Shown in pieces: positions 8,837 to 16,705 of a DNA stretch of 33,011 nt. Source of the stretch: Bacteroidales bacterium (GTDB taxonomy: Bacteria > Bacteroidota > Bacteroidia > Bacteroidales > JAADGE01). Each line of letters opens with the position of its first letter. Within the stretch, counting starts at the first letter, position 1. Both the position numbers and the translations under genes were made by a program. The notes under the pieces were generated by a model. The model searched no databases. It saw only the letters and a program-made list of their open reading frames with translations, and had not been told where the DNA came from. The DNA is taken from positions 1 to 33,011 of the forward strand of contig JAKISF010000035.1 of NCBI GenBank assembly GCA_021648725.1. Direction: 5' to 3'.

Positions 8837-10234
8837 TTATTGTTCGTTTTTGTCTTTTTTGAATCTTTTTATATATTTTCTCCAAAAAACATATAAAGCT
8901 GTAATATAAATAACTATTCCGCCTAAAGTATAAAGCAGATACTGATCCGGGTAATCAGTATTCATTCCCAGTAAAGGGATAATTGCACTAAGAATTAAAG
9001 GAGCAATAAACGGTGCTGCAATTCCCGCTCCGAATACTTGATCGTGTGCTGCTCGAGTTTTAAAATCTTTATCTAATATTCTTATTAATGTTAAACCGGA
9101 GGATAATGTTCCTGTTAAAGTTCCGAATAAACCGGCGATTCTTTCAAAAGCATATTTCATCCCGGATCTTCTTACCTCATGAAATATGAAATAAACCGTA
9201 AACACACCGCCTACTGTAGTCATTGTTAGTATAATACCCAAATATTTCAACAAAACAGGAATTGAAATTGCAGCAATTGAAGCTGTTACCATAAAATCTA
9301 ATGATATGCCGGAAATTCTTGTAAGTAAACCGTTATTCAGCATATTCCCCCATCCTAATTTGTAAATTATTTTTTTTACGGGAATTGCAATTAATGCAGC
9401 AAAAATAAAATGTAAGCCCCAGGCTGTGTTAACTAGTTGATGAATTAATTTGCTTTTTTCATTAATTGTAAAAAGACCTTTTTCTACTCCCTTTAAAAAG
9501 ATAAATGTAATAATATATACAAAAATTACTGCTGCTATTTGGAATGAAAAGCCGTCTATAGCGGCGGTATCAGTTGTTAAATTTCCGGCACTTGGTTGTT
9601 CTTTCAGTTCCTTAATTACCCCTTTCTCCTGATTTTCAGAAGTTTCAACCTTATGCGTTTCTTTGTAATATTTTTTCTTTAGTTGATAAATAATAATTAC
9701 ACCTATAAGAGCTGCCCAAACGTAACCGATTGCTGCAAATGTTAAACCTATATCTCCTGCATTTTCAAAACCGGAAGCCTCCCAAGATTTTCCGAGAGAA
9801 TAGCTTTGTCCGGGACCTTGTGAAAAACCCAACATAAGGAAGTAACCCAAAGTAGGAAATATATCCGGCATAATTGTTTGCATAAATACATAAGCAATTA
9901 CCAACCCGATAATTAATTGAACTCCTGTTGTAACAGACATCAGCAAACCAACGGCAAAAGTGCTTTTTGATCCTTTACCTTCAGCTTTCCTTAATGTCAT
10001 TGCAATAAAAACAATTGCCAATAAATGATAAACATAATTCCCTAATCTTTCTGAAGATGTTTCAATCAGCCCGAAACCGCCGGTTCCTATTGTCAACAAT
10101 AAAAAACCCGCCAAAATATTGTTAGGAACCATAAATTTTTGCAATATTTTTACTTTCGATCTTAAAATAGTTGCAACAAATAAGGCAGCACCTAAAATGC
10201 TTATATCCAACACAAAATCCCACTGAATAGCCAT
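8837..10234 (-). CDS. gltS: Sodium/glutamate symporter (GltS) family protein
   Basis: A 465-residue, strongly hydrophobic inner-membrane protein with about ten or more membrane segments and a charged cytoplasmic linker at about 185-225. It has the overall layout of the GltS family, which takes up glutamate with sodium. Two re-entrant-loop-like stretches are visible: LMLGFSQGPGQSYSLGKSWE in the first half and GLFGTLTGTLSSGLTLIRI in the second. Classical GltS proteins have a GGHGT-type motif where this protein has SQGPGQ, so the substrate may not be glutamate. The length is above the roughly 400 residues of the Escherichia coli protein, mainly because of the linker. It is transcribed alone, divergent from the DUF4294-like gene. 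Confidence 0.8.
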   Translation of the reverse strand: MAIQWDFVLDISILGAALFVATILRSKVKILQKFMVPNNILAGFLLLTIGTGGFGLIETSSERLGNYVYHLLAIVFIAMTLRKAEGKGSKSTFAVGLLMSVTTGVQLIIGLVIAYVFMQTIMPDIFPTLGYFLMLGFSQGPGQSYSLGKSWEASGFENAGDIGLTFAAIGYVWAALIGVIIIYQLKKKYYKETHKVETSENQEKGVIKELKEQPSAGNLTTDTAAIDGFSFQIAAVIFVYIITFIFLKGVEKGLFTINEKSKLIHQLVNTAWGLHFIFAALIAIPVKKIIYKLGWGNMLNNGLLTRISGISLDFMVTASIAAISIPVLLKYLGIILTMTTVGGVFTVYFIFHEVRRSGMKYAFERIAGLFGTLTGTLSSGLTLIRILDKDFKTRAAHDQVFGAGIAAPFIAPLILSAIIPLLGMNTDYPDQYLLYTLGGIVIYITALYVFWRKYIKRFKKDKNEQ

Positions 10235-10350
10235 ATACTTTTATCAAAATTCGGATAAAGATAAAAAGTTTTATGAATTTTTTTGAGGATGATTAGTAAA
10301 TTTTGATGTAATTTTACATACATATTTTACGTTAAGGCAAGATAGCAGCT

Positions 10351-10971
10351 ATGCGATATAGTTTATTCATCATATTATTATTTTTTAATTTGCAATTATC
10401 TGCACAAAAAAAAATGAATGCCATCGAAATGCTTGAGAAAGTAAAAACAGAAGGCGGAGCCATTGCTTTACAACGAATTAATGAAAACGGAGATACTTCT
10501 TTGCATGTAAAAATAAGACCGATTATAATATACCCGAAACGAACATTTAAGAATAATAGACATAAAAAAAGATATTATCGTTTAGTCAGAAATATTAAAA
10601 AAGTATATCCATATTCTATTATTATTAAGAATATTTTTGTTGAGACTGAGTTTGTTTTACAAAACATGGAGAACAACAAAGAACGAAGAAAATATATCAA
10701 TAAAAAAGAAAAAGAACTTAAACGAAAATTTGAAGGCACTATACGAAACATGACTTATTCACAAGGTCGAATTTTAATAAAATTAGTGGATAGGGAAACG
10801 CAACATACAACTTATGAGCTTGTTAAGCATTTTAAAGGAGGCATTGCCGCATTTTTTTGGCAAGGAATTGCAAAGATATTTGAAACCGACTTGAAATATG
10901 AATATGACCCCGACGGAACAGATAAATGGATTGAAGAAATAGTATCAAGAATAGAAAACGGACAACTTTAA
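10351..10971 (+). CDS. DUF4294-like exported protein
   Basis: A 206-residue protein with a signal peptide (MRYSLFIILLFFNLQLSAQ). The rest is basic and rich in Lys and Arg. The segment KKRYYRLVRNIKKVYPYS (about 72-89) resembles the conserved core of DUF4294, a Bacteroidota-restricted family of unknown function. The second half has a helical Lys/Glu-rich stretch (about 107-130) and ends in an acidic tail containing KYEYDPDGTDKW. It should be periplasmic or envelope-associated. It is convergent with the TlpA-type gene at 11007, with only about 35 AT-rich bases between them. No function is assigned. Confidence 0.75.
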   Translation: MRYSLFIILLFFNLQLSAQKKMNAIEMLEKVKTEGGAIALQRINENGDTSLHVKIRPIIIYPKRTFKNNRHKKRYYRLVRNIKKVYPYSIIIKNIFVETEFVLQNMENNKERRKYINKKEKELKRKFEGTIRNMTYSQGRILIKLVDRETQHTTYELVKHFKGGIAAFFWQGIAKIFETDLKYEYDPDGTDKWIEEIVSRIENGQL

Positions 10972-11006
10972 TTGTTTGTTTTTATTTTAAAAAAGATATT
11001 TTTAAA

Positions 11007-11624
11007 TTAATCTTTAATTAAATCATTTATAATCTTCTCCGTTTTTGAACCTCCCCAATTTAATGCTCCCGTTTCTTTAATTTTAATTATTCCGTCTTTT
11101 GAAATTACAAAAGTTGTAGGAATACTTTGAGAGAAAAACACTTCAGGAGATTTGTATTTTGTGGTATAAACCGGGAATGTATAGGATTTTTTATCAATAA
11201 AGGCTTTTACTCTTTCCGGGCTTTCGTTAGAAACCAATAAAAAAGCAATATTTTCATTGTCTTTAAATTTATCGTAAAGTTGTTGTATTCCCGGCATTTC
11301 ACCAACACAAGGCGGACACCATGTTGCCCACAGATTTAAAAAAACAACTTTCCCTTTATAATCTTGCAGGTTTACCTTTTTCCCCGAAATATCCTCAAGT
11401 TCCCAAAAATAATCATTCATATTTAAACCCGACTCATTGCCGGCATCTTTAACAGAGGGTTCAACAACCATTGATTTTATCCTGTTAACAAAACCTCCGA
11501 TTGCAAGCCTGCTGCCGGGAATAAAAAGAGCAATTATTAGTGCAATAAAAATTAAATCGGATATTTTTCCGAAGGTTGATTTCTTTTTCAAATATATTTT
11601 AAACTTTTCCTTTAAACTCTTCAT
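11007..11624 (-). CDS. TlpA/ResA-type thioredoxin, membrane-anchored
   Basis: A 205-residue protein with a basic N-terminus, one membrane segment (about 23-37) and no cleavage site, so it is probably anchored in the inner membrane with its catalytic domain in the periplasm. The thioredoxin fold spans about 68-205. The active site WATWCPPCVGEMP has Cys103 and Cys106, and SIPTTFVI supplies the cis-proline. WCPPC is typical of TlpA/ResA reductases, which keep periplasmic thiols reduced, for example during cytochrome c maturation. It stands apart from the other thioredoxin gene (15308-15823) and next to an AraC-type regulator, facing away from it. The partner protein is unknown. Confidence 0.88.
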   Translation of the reverse strand: MKSLKEKFKIYLKKKSTFGKISDLIFIALIIALFIPGSRLAIGGFVNRIKSMVVEPSVKDAGNESGLNMNDYFWELEDISGKKVNLQDYKGKVVFLNLWATWCPPCVGEMPGIQQLYDKFKDNENIAFLLVSNESPERVKAFIDKKSYTFPVYTTKYKSPEVFFSQSIPTTFVISKDGIIKIKETGALNWGGSKTEKIINDLIKD

Positions 11625-11710
11625 CGATTAAAAATTTTGACAAAAATATAAAAATATGCTTTCTATCTGCATTTAAAACATTAAACAGAATAATAAAAAC
11701 ATTATTGCTG

Positions 11711-11738
11711 TTGATTACAAATAAATTACTTAACTTTG
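11711..11738 (+). promoter_or_regulatory. Promoter of the AraC-type gene
   Basis: TTG at 11711-11713 and TAACTTTG at 11731-11738 match the Bacteroidota -33 and -7 elements with a 17-base spacer, inside the range described for this phylum. Transcription would start near 11745, about 30 bases before the ATG at 11776. This is the only promoter in the window with both elements well placed. Confidence 0.6.
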
Positions 11739-11775
11739 GTGTGAAAAATTTAAGCCTTTTTTTCAGAATCATATA

Positions 11776-12657
11776 ATGAAAAAAAACCAACCTTTAAATA
11801 TTATTAATAATCCGAAAGATTCAGAAATAAAATTTGAAATTACCGGTTTAAAGAAACTTGCTGAAATACAAAGTGAGTTTTCTTTCAACCTTCAAAACCC
11901 CCACAGAATAAACCACCACAGTATCATAGTAATAACAACCGGCATAGGTTCTCATTATATTGATTTTGTTAAACATGACTTTACACGAGGCTCATTGCTT
12001 TTTATAGCTGCCGAGCAAGTTCAAACATTTGACTTTAAGCCCGGGAATGACGGATTTGTAATTTCTTTCACGGAAAGTTTTTTAACAAGTGTAATAAAAA
12101 GAACTGAATCTTTATCGCAAACGTGGTTATATAATTACCATTTACAACGCCCAAAAATACAGGTTAAAGCTGCTGAGCAAGATCATTTTTTTGATATTTC
12201 CGAGAAAATGTATCAAGAATACCAAATAAAAGACGGGTTTGCAAAAAATGAAATAATACAATCATTACTAAACTTACTTTTGCTTAAATCTGAAAGAATA
12301 AAAAGAGCAGAATTTTCTGATCCTTTTAAAATAGATTACAGTGATATTTTTTTTAATTACAAAAATTTATGCGAAAACAAATATCCGGAAACTCGAAATG
12401 TTAAATATTATGCCGAACAATTAAATATTTCTTACAAACACTTAAATAATATTTGTAAACAATGCATTAAAAAAACAGCAAAACAGTTTATTGACGATTA
12501 CATTATCTTAGAATCAAAACGATACTTATTAAGTACAAACAAAACGGTAAAAGAAATATCCGAGAAAACCGGTTTTGACGAGGCAACTAATTTTGTGAAA
12601 TATTTTAAAAAGCATACGAGGTTTTCCCCGGAAAAATTCAGAAAAAAATATTCTTAA
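11776..12657 (+). CDS. AraC-family transcriptional regulator
   Basis: A 293-residue protein. The N-terminal ~180 residues look like a cupin-type sensing domain (about 20-110; HSIIVITTGIGSHYIDF, then an RGSLLFIAAEQVQTFD stretch). The C-terminal domain is a double helix-turn-helix of the AraC/XylS type. Helix pair one is at about 208-230 (VKYYAEQLNISYKHLNNICK); pair two is at about 258-280 (VKEISEKTGFDEATNFVKYF), followed by RFSPEKFRKKY, the usual family end. It is probably a cytoplasmic activator. The ligand and targets are unknown. Its position between a TlpA-type gene and the Omp28/DUF6029 cluster makes those genes reasonable candidate targets, but this is inference. Confidence 0.9.
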   Translation: MKKNQPLNIINNPKDSEIKFEITGLKKLAEIQSEFSFNLQNPHRINHHSIIVITTGIGSHYIDFVKHDFTRGSLLFIAAEQVQTFDFKPGNDGFVISFTESFLTSVIKRTESLSQTWLYNYHLQRPKIQVKAAEQDHFFDISEKMYQEYQIKDGFAKNEIIQSLLNLLLLKSERIKRAEFSDPFKIDYSDIFFNYKNLCENKYPETRNVKYYAEQLNISYKHLNNICKQCIKKTAKQFIDDYIILESKRYLLSTNKTVKEISEKTGFDEATNFVKYFKKHTRFSPEKFRKKYS

Positions 12658-12712
12658 CTGTTTAGTTTTTTTAGCGGATAAATAAGATAACTTATTCGGC
12701 AGAATATAATTG

Positions 12713-13543
12713 TCAATTTTGTACAATATGCTCCGATTCTGCTTGTATAATTTCGTTTGTTGAACCGTTACTTATAAAAGCAACCAATTCACAATGATTA
12801 ATATTCCATTCGGCATTTGTATTAAATATAAATGTTTTTTCAATAATATCTCCGAATTTTGCAGAAGTAACAAAATTTTCGCCGAAAGCACCGGTTATTC
12901 CTTTTCTTAATACGTGTCTGTGAACGTAGTCTTCAACAGTAGTGACCCCATTCTTTTGAGGGCTTATAATACTGTCTTCGGTAACATATAACCCTATATT
13001 CATGTCGTAATTAATATCCGACAGATATTCAGCAGTTATTGTTGCCGTTACTGTATGTGTATTTTCGTTATATGAACTTTCAATTGAAATATCAACTTCA
13101 GGTTTTAAGTTGTATAAAAGATTTACGACCGTTTCCCAATTACTTGAAGCCAACAATATATTGCCTTCATATTCAATTCTGTTTACCATACCTTTCGGTA
13201 AACCGGCAGATATGTTAAATTCGTTGTCTAATTCATTTCCTGCATCTGTTCTGTAATCTGCCGGAAAATCTTCATCAGGTTCTGCTAAGAATCCTACATG
13301 TATTCCTACCGGAACAATATGATCGCAATATTTATCAGTTATTTCTTGTAAAATATCAGCTGCAGCCGGACAAAAAACACATTTATGGGCGGTATAATCT
13401 TCAACCAATATTTTGCGAATAGGTACCGGGTCATTCTCATCTCCGCATGTATTGTCGTTGGTTTCTTTTAGCGGATTTTCAATTGTATTACACGAAAAAA
13501 AGAATATGAAAAGAGCGAAAGTTATTATTTTAAAAAGTTTCAT
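12713..13543 (-). CDS. Omp28-related lipoprotein with CxxC motif
   Basis: A 276-residue lipoprotein. The signal peptide ends at a lipobox-like FFFSC, with Cys18 as the lipid attachment site. The mature part begins ILVEDYTAHKCVFCPAAADI, which matches the thioredoxin-like start of the Omp28-related family; Cys55 and Cys58 form a CxxC pair. Omp28 of Porphyromonas gingivalis is a surface-exposed outer-membrane lipoprotein. The C-terminal half (about 145-276) looks like a beta-sandwich. It is the last gene of the minus-strand cluster, 16 bases after the DUF6029-like gene, and is convergent with the AraC-type gene. Whether the CxxC is redox-active or structural cannot be decided here. Confidence 0.85.
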   Translation of the reverse strand: MKLFKIITFALFIFFFSCNTIENPLKETNDNTCGDENDPVPIRKILVEDYTAHKCVFCPAAADILQEITDKYCDHIVPVGIHVGFLAEPDEDFPADYRTDAGNELDNEFNISAGLPKGMVNRIEYEGNILLASSNWETVVNLLYNLKPEVDISIESSYNENTHTVTATITAEYLSDINYDMNIGLYVTEDSIISPQKNGVTTVEDYVHRHVLRKGITGAFGENFVTSAKFGDIIEKTFIFNTNAEWNINHCELVAFISNGSTNEIIQAESEHIVQN

Positions 13544-13559
13544 TTGTATAGTTTAAAAA

Positions 13560-15248
13560 TTAAAAAGAACCGGTTAAAGTAAAATTAAAACCGCTTGCAG
13601 CCGGAACAAATCTGCATACGCCTCCGGCACAAACAATTCCTTCTCTTTGCCTGCCGTAACCGATTTGAATTCTGTTTGCTCCTTTTACAAAGCCTGCTGC
13701 AAAGTTGTAATAATGTGCACTTACGGGATTTGTGTGTCCGCCTGTGTTATATTGATCTGAAATAGCAACAAACCAATGCGGAGAATATGTGTATTCAACC
13801 ATTCCGGTGTACCAATCGCCAAAATCATTTTTTTCTCCGCTTTGAGTTTTATCTGTTAATAATGCTTGTGTTGCAAACCTTATTGACTGTTTTGATGAAA
13901 TTTTATAAGTTAAATCAAAAACTCCGATATCAGCATGAAGAATACTGTCTTTTCCTTGCATTATAAGTTTATTGTAATCCTGGTACATATAAATTAATGA
14001 AATTTTAAACTTCTTATTTATTTTCTTATGAAGTTCAATATTTATGTCTCTGAAATACAATTCATCTCCTACGGCAAAAAAGTCAGAAGTATAACCGTCT
14101 AAGTTTTTTATTTCGGCATCGGGGTTTATCGTTATTTTTTCAGTTTTAATTGAATTAACCTGAGAAAAGTTAATATTAATATTTGTACCGTATTTTCCTC
14201 CGAGCAATGTTTTTCTTTTGAATGTATAGAAAAAATCTGCATTAAACCCAACCTGCCCGTTTGTTTGTGTTGCAAAGGGGTACATTGCCGGAAAAGCATA
14301 GGTATGTGTTTTTGTAATAGCAGGTAAATAGTTAATACTTAAATCGTTGACAGAAGCACTTCTGTCAGAACGAAAACTCATATTATCTAACCTCAGAGCA
14401 GTAAATAAAAAGCCGATACCTTTTTTTGACCATGAAGCATTAACAAAAAGAGCATTTCCGTCTTTGAAAATAGGGTAACCGTATATAATTGAGTTATCGG
14501 CAGAAGGGTCGTTAATTTTATAAGCATATTCTGAGGAAATAATAAAACCTCCTCTTGAAAGATTAATTCTTCCGGCAAAAGCACCGACATTTTCGGGATA
14601 GTTATATTTAGGATTAAGGTTTTTTTGGTACTTACTGACAAAACTTCCGCCGAGTAAAAAATGTGTTTTGCTTTTTGCAAGTTTTTTAAAAGTTTCATTG
14701 AACGATATTTCTCCGTCTAAACCTCTCACAATTCCCGGACCGAGCGTCCAGTATAATCTTTGCTTTCCTATTATTCCCGTTAGTTTTATTCCTTTTACGG
14801 GTTTGTATTTTAATTTAATTCCGTCTAAGGAATTATCAATCCCCAGTGTTTTTTCTTCATATGTTCTTAAAATAAGACCGTTGCCGAATTGCTCATAAAA
14901 ATTTCCTGCAGTTATCTCTAATTCATCAGATGTATAAGATGCATACCTGTTTGCAATTCCGTGACCGTCATACCTTTTGTCAAACCCCTCAAGTGTATTC
15001 ATATAAACTTCATATCGAATACCTGCCGAGAACTTTCCTTTTGTGTAGGTAAGGTTCATATATGAGTTTGAGAGAGCTTTTTCTCTCGGAACATCAGCAC
15101 TGTCAATACCAATAATTGTATCAACCCTGTATGTTTGCACAATTGTTTCAAAATTTCCGTGTAATTGACCGGAGTTTTTTTCTTCTTCTTGTGCAGACAA
15201 AAAGAACGGAAAAAGTAAAAGAATAATTATGATAATTTGCCTGTTCAT
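13560..15248 (-). CDS. DUF6029-like outer-membrane beta-barrel protein
   Basis: A 562-residue protein with a signal peptide (ends FFLSAQ). It then has many alternating amphipathic strands and finishes with FNFTLTGSF, a terminal aromatic residue as in outer-membrane beta-barrels. Its size, strand pattern and conserved-looking end (GIVCAGGVCRFVPAASG) fit the Bacteroidota DUF6029 family, which has no known function. Cys540 and Cys545, in CAGGVC next to the last strand, are the only cysteines in the protein. An intrinsic terminator lies just upstream, between this gene and the thioredoxin gene, so read-through or a separate start is implied. The Omp28 lipoprotein follows at 16 bases. Family name from recall, moderate certainty; barrel nature well supported. 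Confidence 0.75.
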   Translation of the reverse strand: MNRQIIIIILLLFPFFLSAQEEEKNSGQLHGNFETIVQTYRVDTIIGIDSADVPREKALSNSYMNLTYTKGKFSAGIRYEVYMNTLEGFDKRYDGHGIANRYASYTSDELEITAGNFYEQFGNGLILRTYEEKTLGIDNSLDGIKLKYKPVKGIKLTGIIGKQRLYWTLGPGIVRGLDGEISFNETFKKLAKSKTHFLLGGSFVSKYQKNLNPKYNYPENVGAFAGRINLSRGGFIISSEYAYKINDPSADNSIIYGYPIFKDGNALFVNASWSKKGIGFLFTALRLDNMSFRSDRSASVNDLSINYLPAITKTHTYAFPAMYPFATQTNGQVGFNADFFYTFKRKTLLGGKYGTNININFSQVNSIKTEKITINPDAEIKNLDGYTSDFFAVGDELYFRDINIELHKKINKKFKISLIYMYQDYNKLIMQGKDSILHADIGVFDLTYKISSKQSIRFATQALLTDKTQSGEKNDFGDWYTGMVEYTYSPHWFVAISDQYNTGGHTNPVSAHYYNFAAGFVKGANRIQIGYGRQREGIVCAGGVCRFVPAASGFNFTLTGSF

Positions 15249-15261
15249 AATTTTAGTTTAT

Positions 15262-15287
15262 AAGAAAAAGCCGGAATTTAACCGGCT
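15262..15287 (-). terminator. Intrinsic terminator after the thioredoxin gene
   Basis: On minus, a GC-rich 6-base stem (AGCCGG pairing with CCGGCT, 15269-15274 with 15282-15287) and a 7-base loop are followed by the T-tract TTTTTCTT. It lies 20 bases past the stop of the TlpA-type gene and only 14 bases before the ATG of the DUF6029-like gene, so it may lower rather than abolish expression of the downstream pair. Confidence 0.65.
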
Positions 15288-15307
15288 GAAATAATAAGCA
15301 ATGTTTA

Positions 15308-15823
15308 TTAATGATTAATGTCTTCTCCGGCAGCAACTTTTTTAATTACCTCGTATATTTCATCTTCATCGCCTGGAGAGTAGGAGGTGTGTTGCCAAAC
15401 TACTTCCCCGTTTTTGTTGAGAATAAATGAATGAGGAACATTTATAACATTCATGGCTCTTTTAAAATCACTGTTGGCATCAAGTAAGACTTCAAATTCC
15501 CATGCTCTGCCGTTGACAAACGGAGCAACTCTGCCGGTACTTTTTGTATCATCAATTGAAACGGCATAAACTTTTAAACCTGTTTCTTCTTGCCAATCAA
15601 TATAGTTTTCATCAATTGCAATAAGTTCTCTGATGCACGGTTTACACCAAGTTGCCCAAAAACTTAAAAAAATTGGCCCGTCATTTGAAATTTTAGAAGT
15701 GTTAAGTGTTTTTCCGCTAAGGGTTTTAACATCAACAGAGGGTAATTTGTTAAAATTTTCTTGTGAAAGTATTGCTCCAAAGAACATTAAGTTTATACTG
15801 ATTAAAATTATTGTTTTCTTCAT
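15308..15823 (-). CDS. TlpA-type thioredoxin family protein, exported
   Basis: A 171-residue protein with a cleavable-looking signal peptide (about 1-20, ending GAILSQ), so it should be periplasmic and soluble. The thioredoxin fold spans about 26-165. The active site FWATWCKPCIREL has Cys60 and Cys63, the only cysteines in the protein. VPHSFIL carries the cis-proline, and the insert typical of TlpA/ResA is present (KVYAVSIDD). WCKPC differs from the WCPPC of the paralogue at 11007-11624. It lies inside a cluster of exported proteins that each carry a cysteine pair, so a natural role is to reduce or isomerise those pairs, though the sequence does not prove this. Confidence 0.9.
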   Translation of the reverse strand: MKKTIILISINLMFFGAILSQENFNKLPSVDVKTLSGKTLNTSKISNDGPIFLSFWATWCKPCIRELIAIDENYIDWQEETGLKVYAVSIDDTKSTGRVAPFVNGRAWEFEVLLDANSDFKRAMNVINVPHSFILNKNGEVVWQHTSYSPGDEDEIYEVIKKVAAGEDINH

Positions 15824-15917
15824 TTGTCTGATTTTTAGTTAATAACCGGCATCTCCCTTGTAACAATTCTCGGTTATATATTTACAAAATATATTCCGAA
15901 GTTAAATTAAATGCCAA

Positions 15918-16643
15918 TTATTTGACAATCAGTTTTTTTGTTTCAATAATTTTATTGTTTTTGATTATAGAATAAAAGTATATTCCGCTTACAAACTGAT
16001 TTGTCGAAAATATTATTTCAGGTTTATTAATGCTTTTTGTTAAAACGACTTTTCCTAAAAGGTTTGTAAAAACAATTTGTGTCCCTTTCAGTTCATTTGA
16101 TGATTTTAAAGTAAAATAATTTGTTGCGGGATTCGGATAAACGGAGAATAATTCATTTGTACTTATGTTGTCTAAACCTACACTTTTTGTATCTAAAGTA
16201 AATTCCGTAAAATTTGATGTGTTTCCTTCTTCATATATTTTAATTGTAATAACCGCCTGTTCTGTAATTCCTCCCGAATAATAATGAACGTAGAGGAACT
16301 CTGTTGTACTTCCCTCTTCTCCGTATGTGTCTCCTGCATCAAGGTAGACAGGGTTGCCGATTTGAGCCGGAAAACTACTTATTAATGAAAGCGAAACACA
16401 AGTTCCTCCGCCGCAAATTGACATTTCATCTGCATCTTTCGGGATAGAGTAAGAAGTAACTTCGGTTATAAAATTTGTTGCAGAGGCACCGTCATTAGTA
16501 ATCACAAAATGATAATCTTCATCAGACGGTAAAAAAGCTGTAGTATTTGTTAGGTCTAAGCCTGAATAGTCTGTAATTGTTATTTGTGCATAATTATTTA
16601 TTGTAAATAAAATAACTAATGCAGCAGTAAATAATTTTTTCAT
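15918..16643 (-). CDS. Small T9SS-secreted protein with CGGGTC motif
   Basis: A 241-residue protein with a signal peptide (1-19, ending NNYA, then QITITD). It has an immunoglobulin-like beta-sandwich region (about 20-155) and a T9SS type A sorting domain (about 160-241; LFSVYPNPATNYF, end ETKKLIVK). The only two cysteines are Cys77 and Cys82, in MSICGGGTCVSLS. The N-terminal domain is not one I recognise by name; its conserved-looking CGGGTC loop is the likely functional spot. It lies between a T9SS protein with an Omp28-like domain and a thioredoxin. A strong hairpin terminator lies upstream, between it and the preceding gene. A box with one mismatch to TAnnTTTG (16663-16670) could give it its own start. 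Confidence 0.8.
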   Translation of the reverse strand: MKKLFTAALVILFTINNYAQITITDYSGLDLTNTTAFLPSDEDYHFVITNDGASATNFITEVTSYSIPKDADEMSICGGGTCVSLSLISSFPAQIGNPVYLDAGDTYGEEGSTTEFLYVHYYSGGITEQAVITIKIYEEGNTSNFTEFTLDTKSVGLDNISTNELFSVYPNPATNYFTLKSSNELKGTQIVFTNLLGKVVLTKSINKPEIIFSTNQFVSGIYFYSIIKNNKIIETKKLIVK

Positions 16644-16670
16644 ATTGTTTCACTTTATTTAAGAAAGATA

Positions 16671-16699
16671 AAAGATACCTGAATTAATCAGGTATCTTT
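16671..16699 (-). terminator. Strong hairpin terminator between two T9SS genes
   Basis: A perfect 12-base inverted repeat (AAAGATACCTGA at 16671-16682 and its complement at 16688-16699) with a 5-base loop lies just past the stop at 16706. The strand following the hairpin is T-rich in both directions, so it could act either way. All genes nearby are on minus, so it most likely ends the transcript of the 701-residue gene. Confidence 0.7.
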
Positions 16700-16705
16700 T
16701 TAATT

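Noticed and set aside
12658-12712. AT-rich hairpin (AATAAG/CTTATT) between convergent genes
   Set aside because: The stem is only six weak pairs and no clean T-tract follows; it could be chance.
15842-15877. Inverted repeat (ATAACCG with CGGTTAT) before the thioredoxin gene
   Set aside because: The loop is about 22 bases and no T-tract follows on minus, so it is not a convincing terminator.
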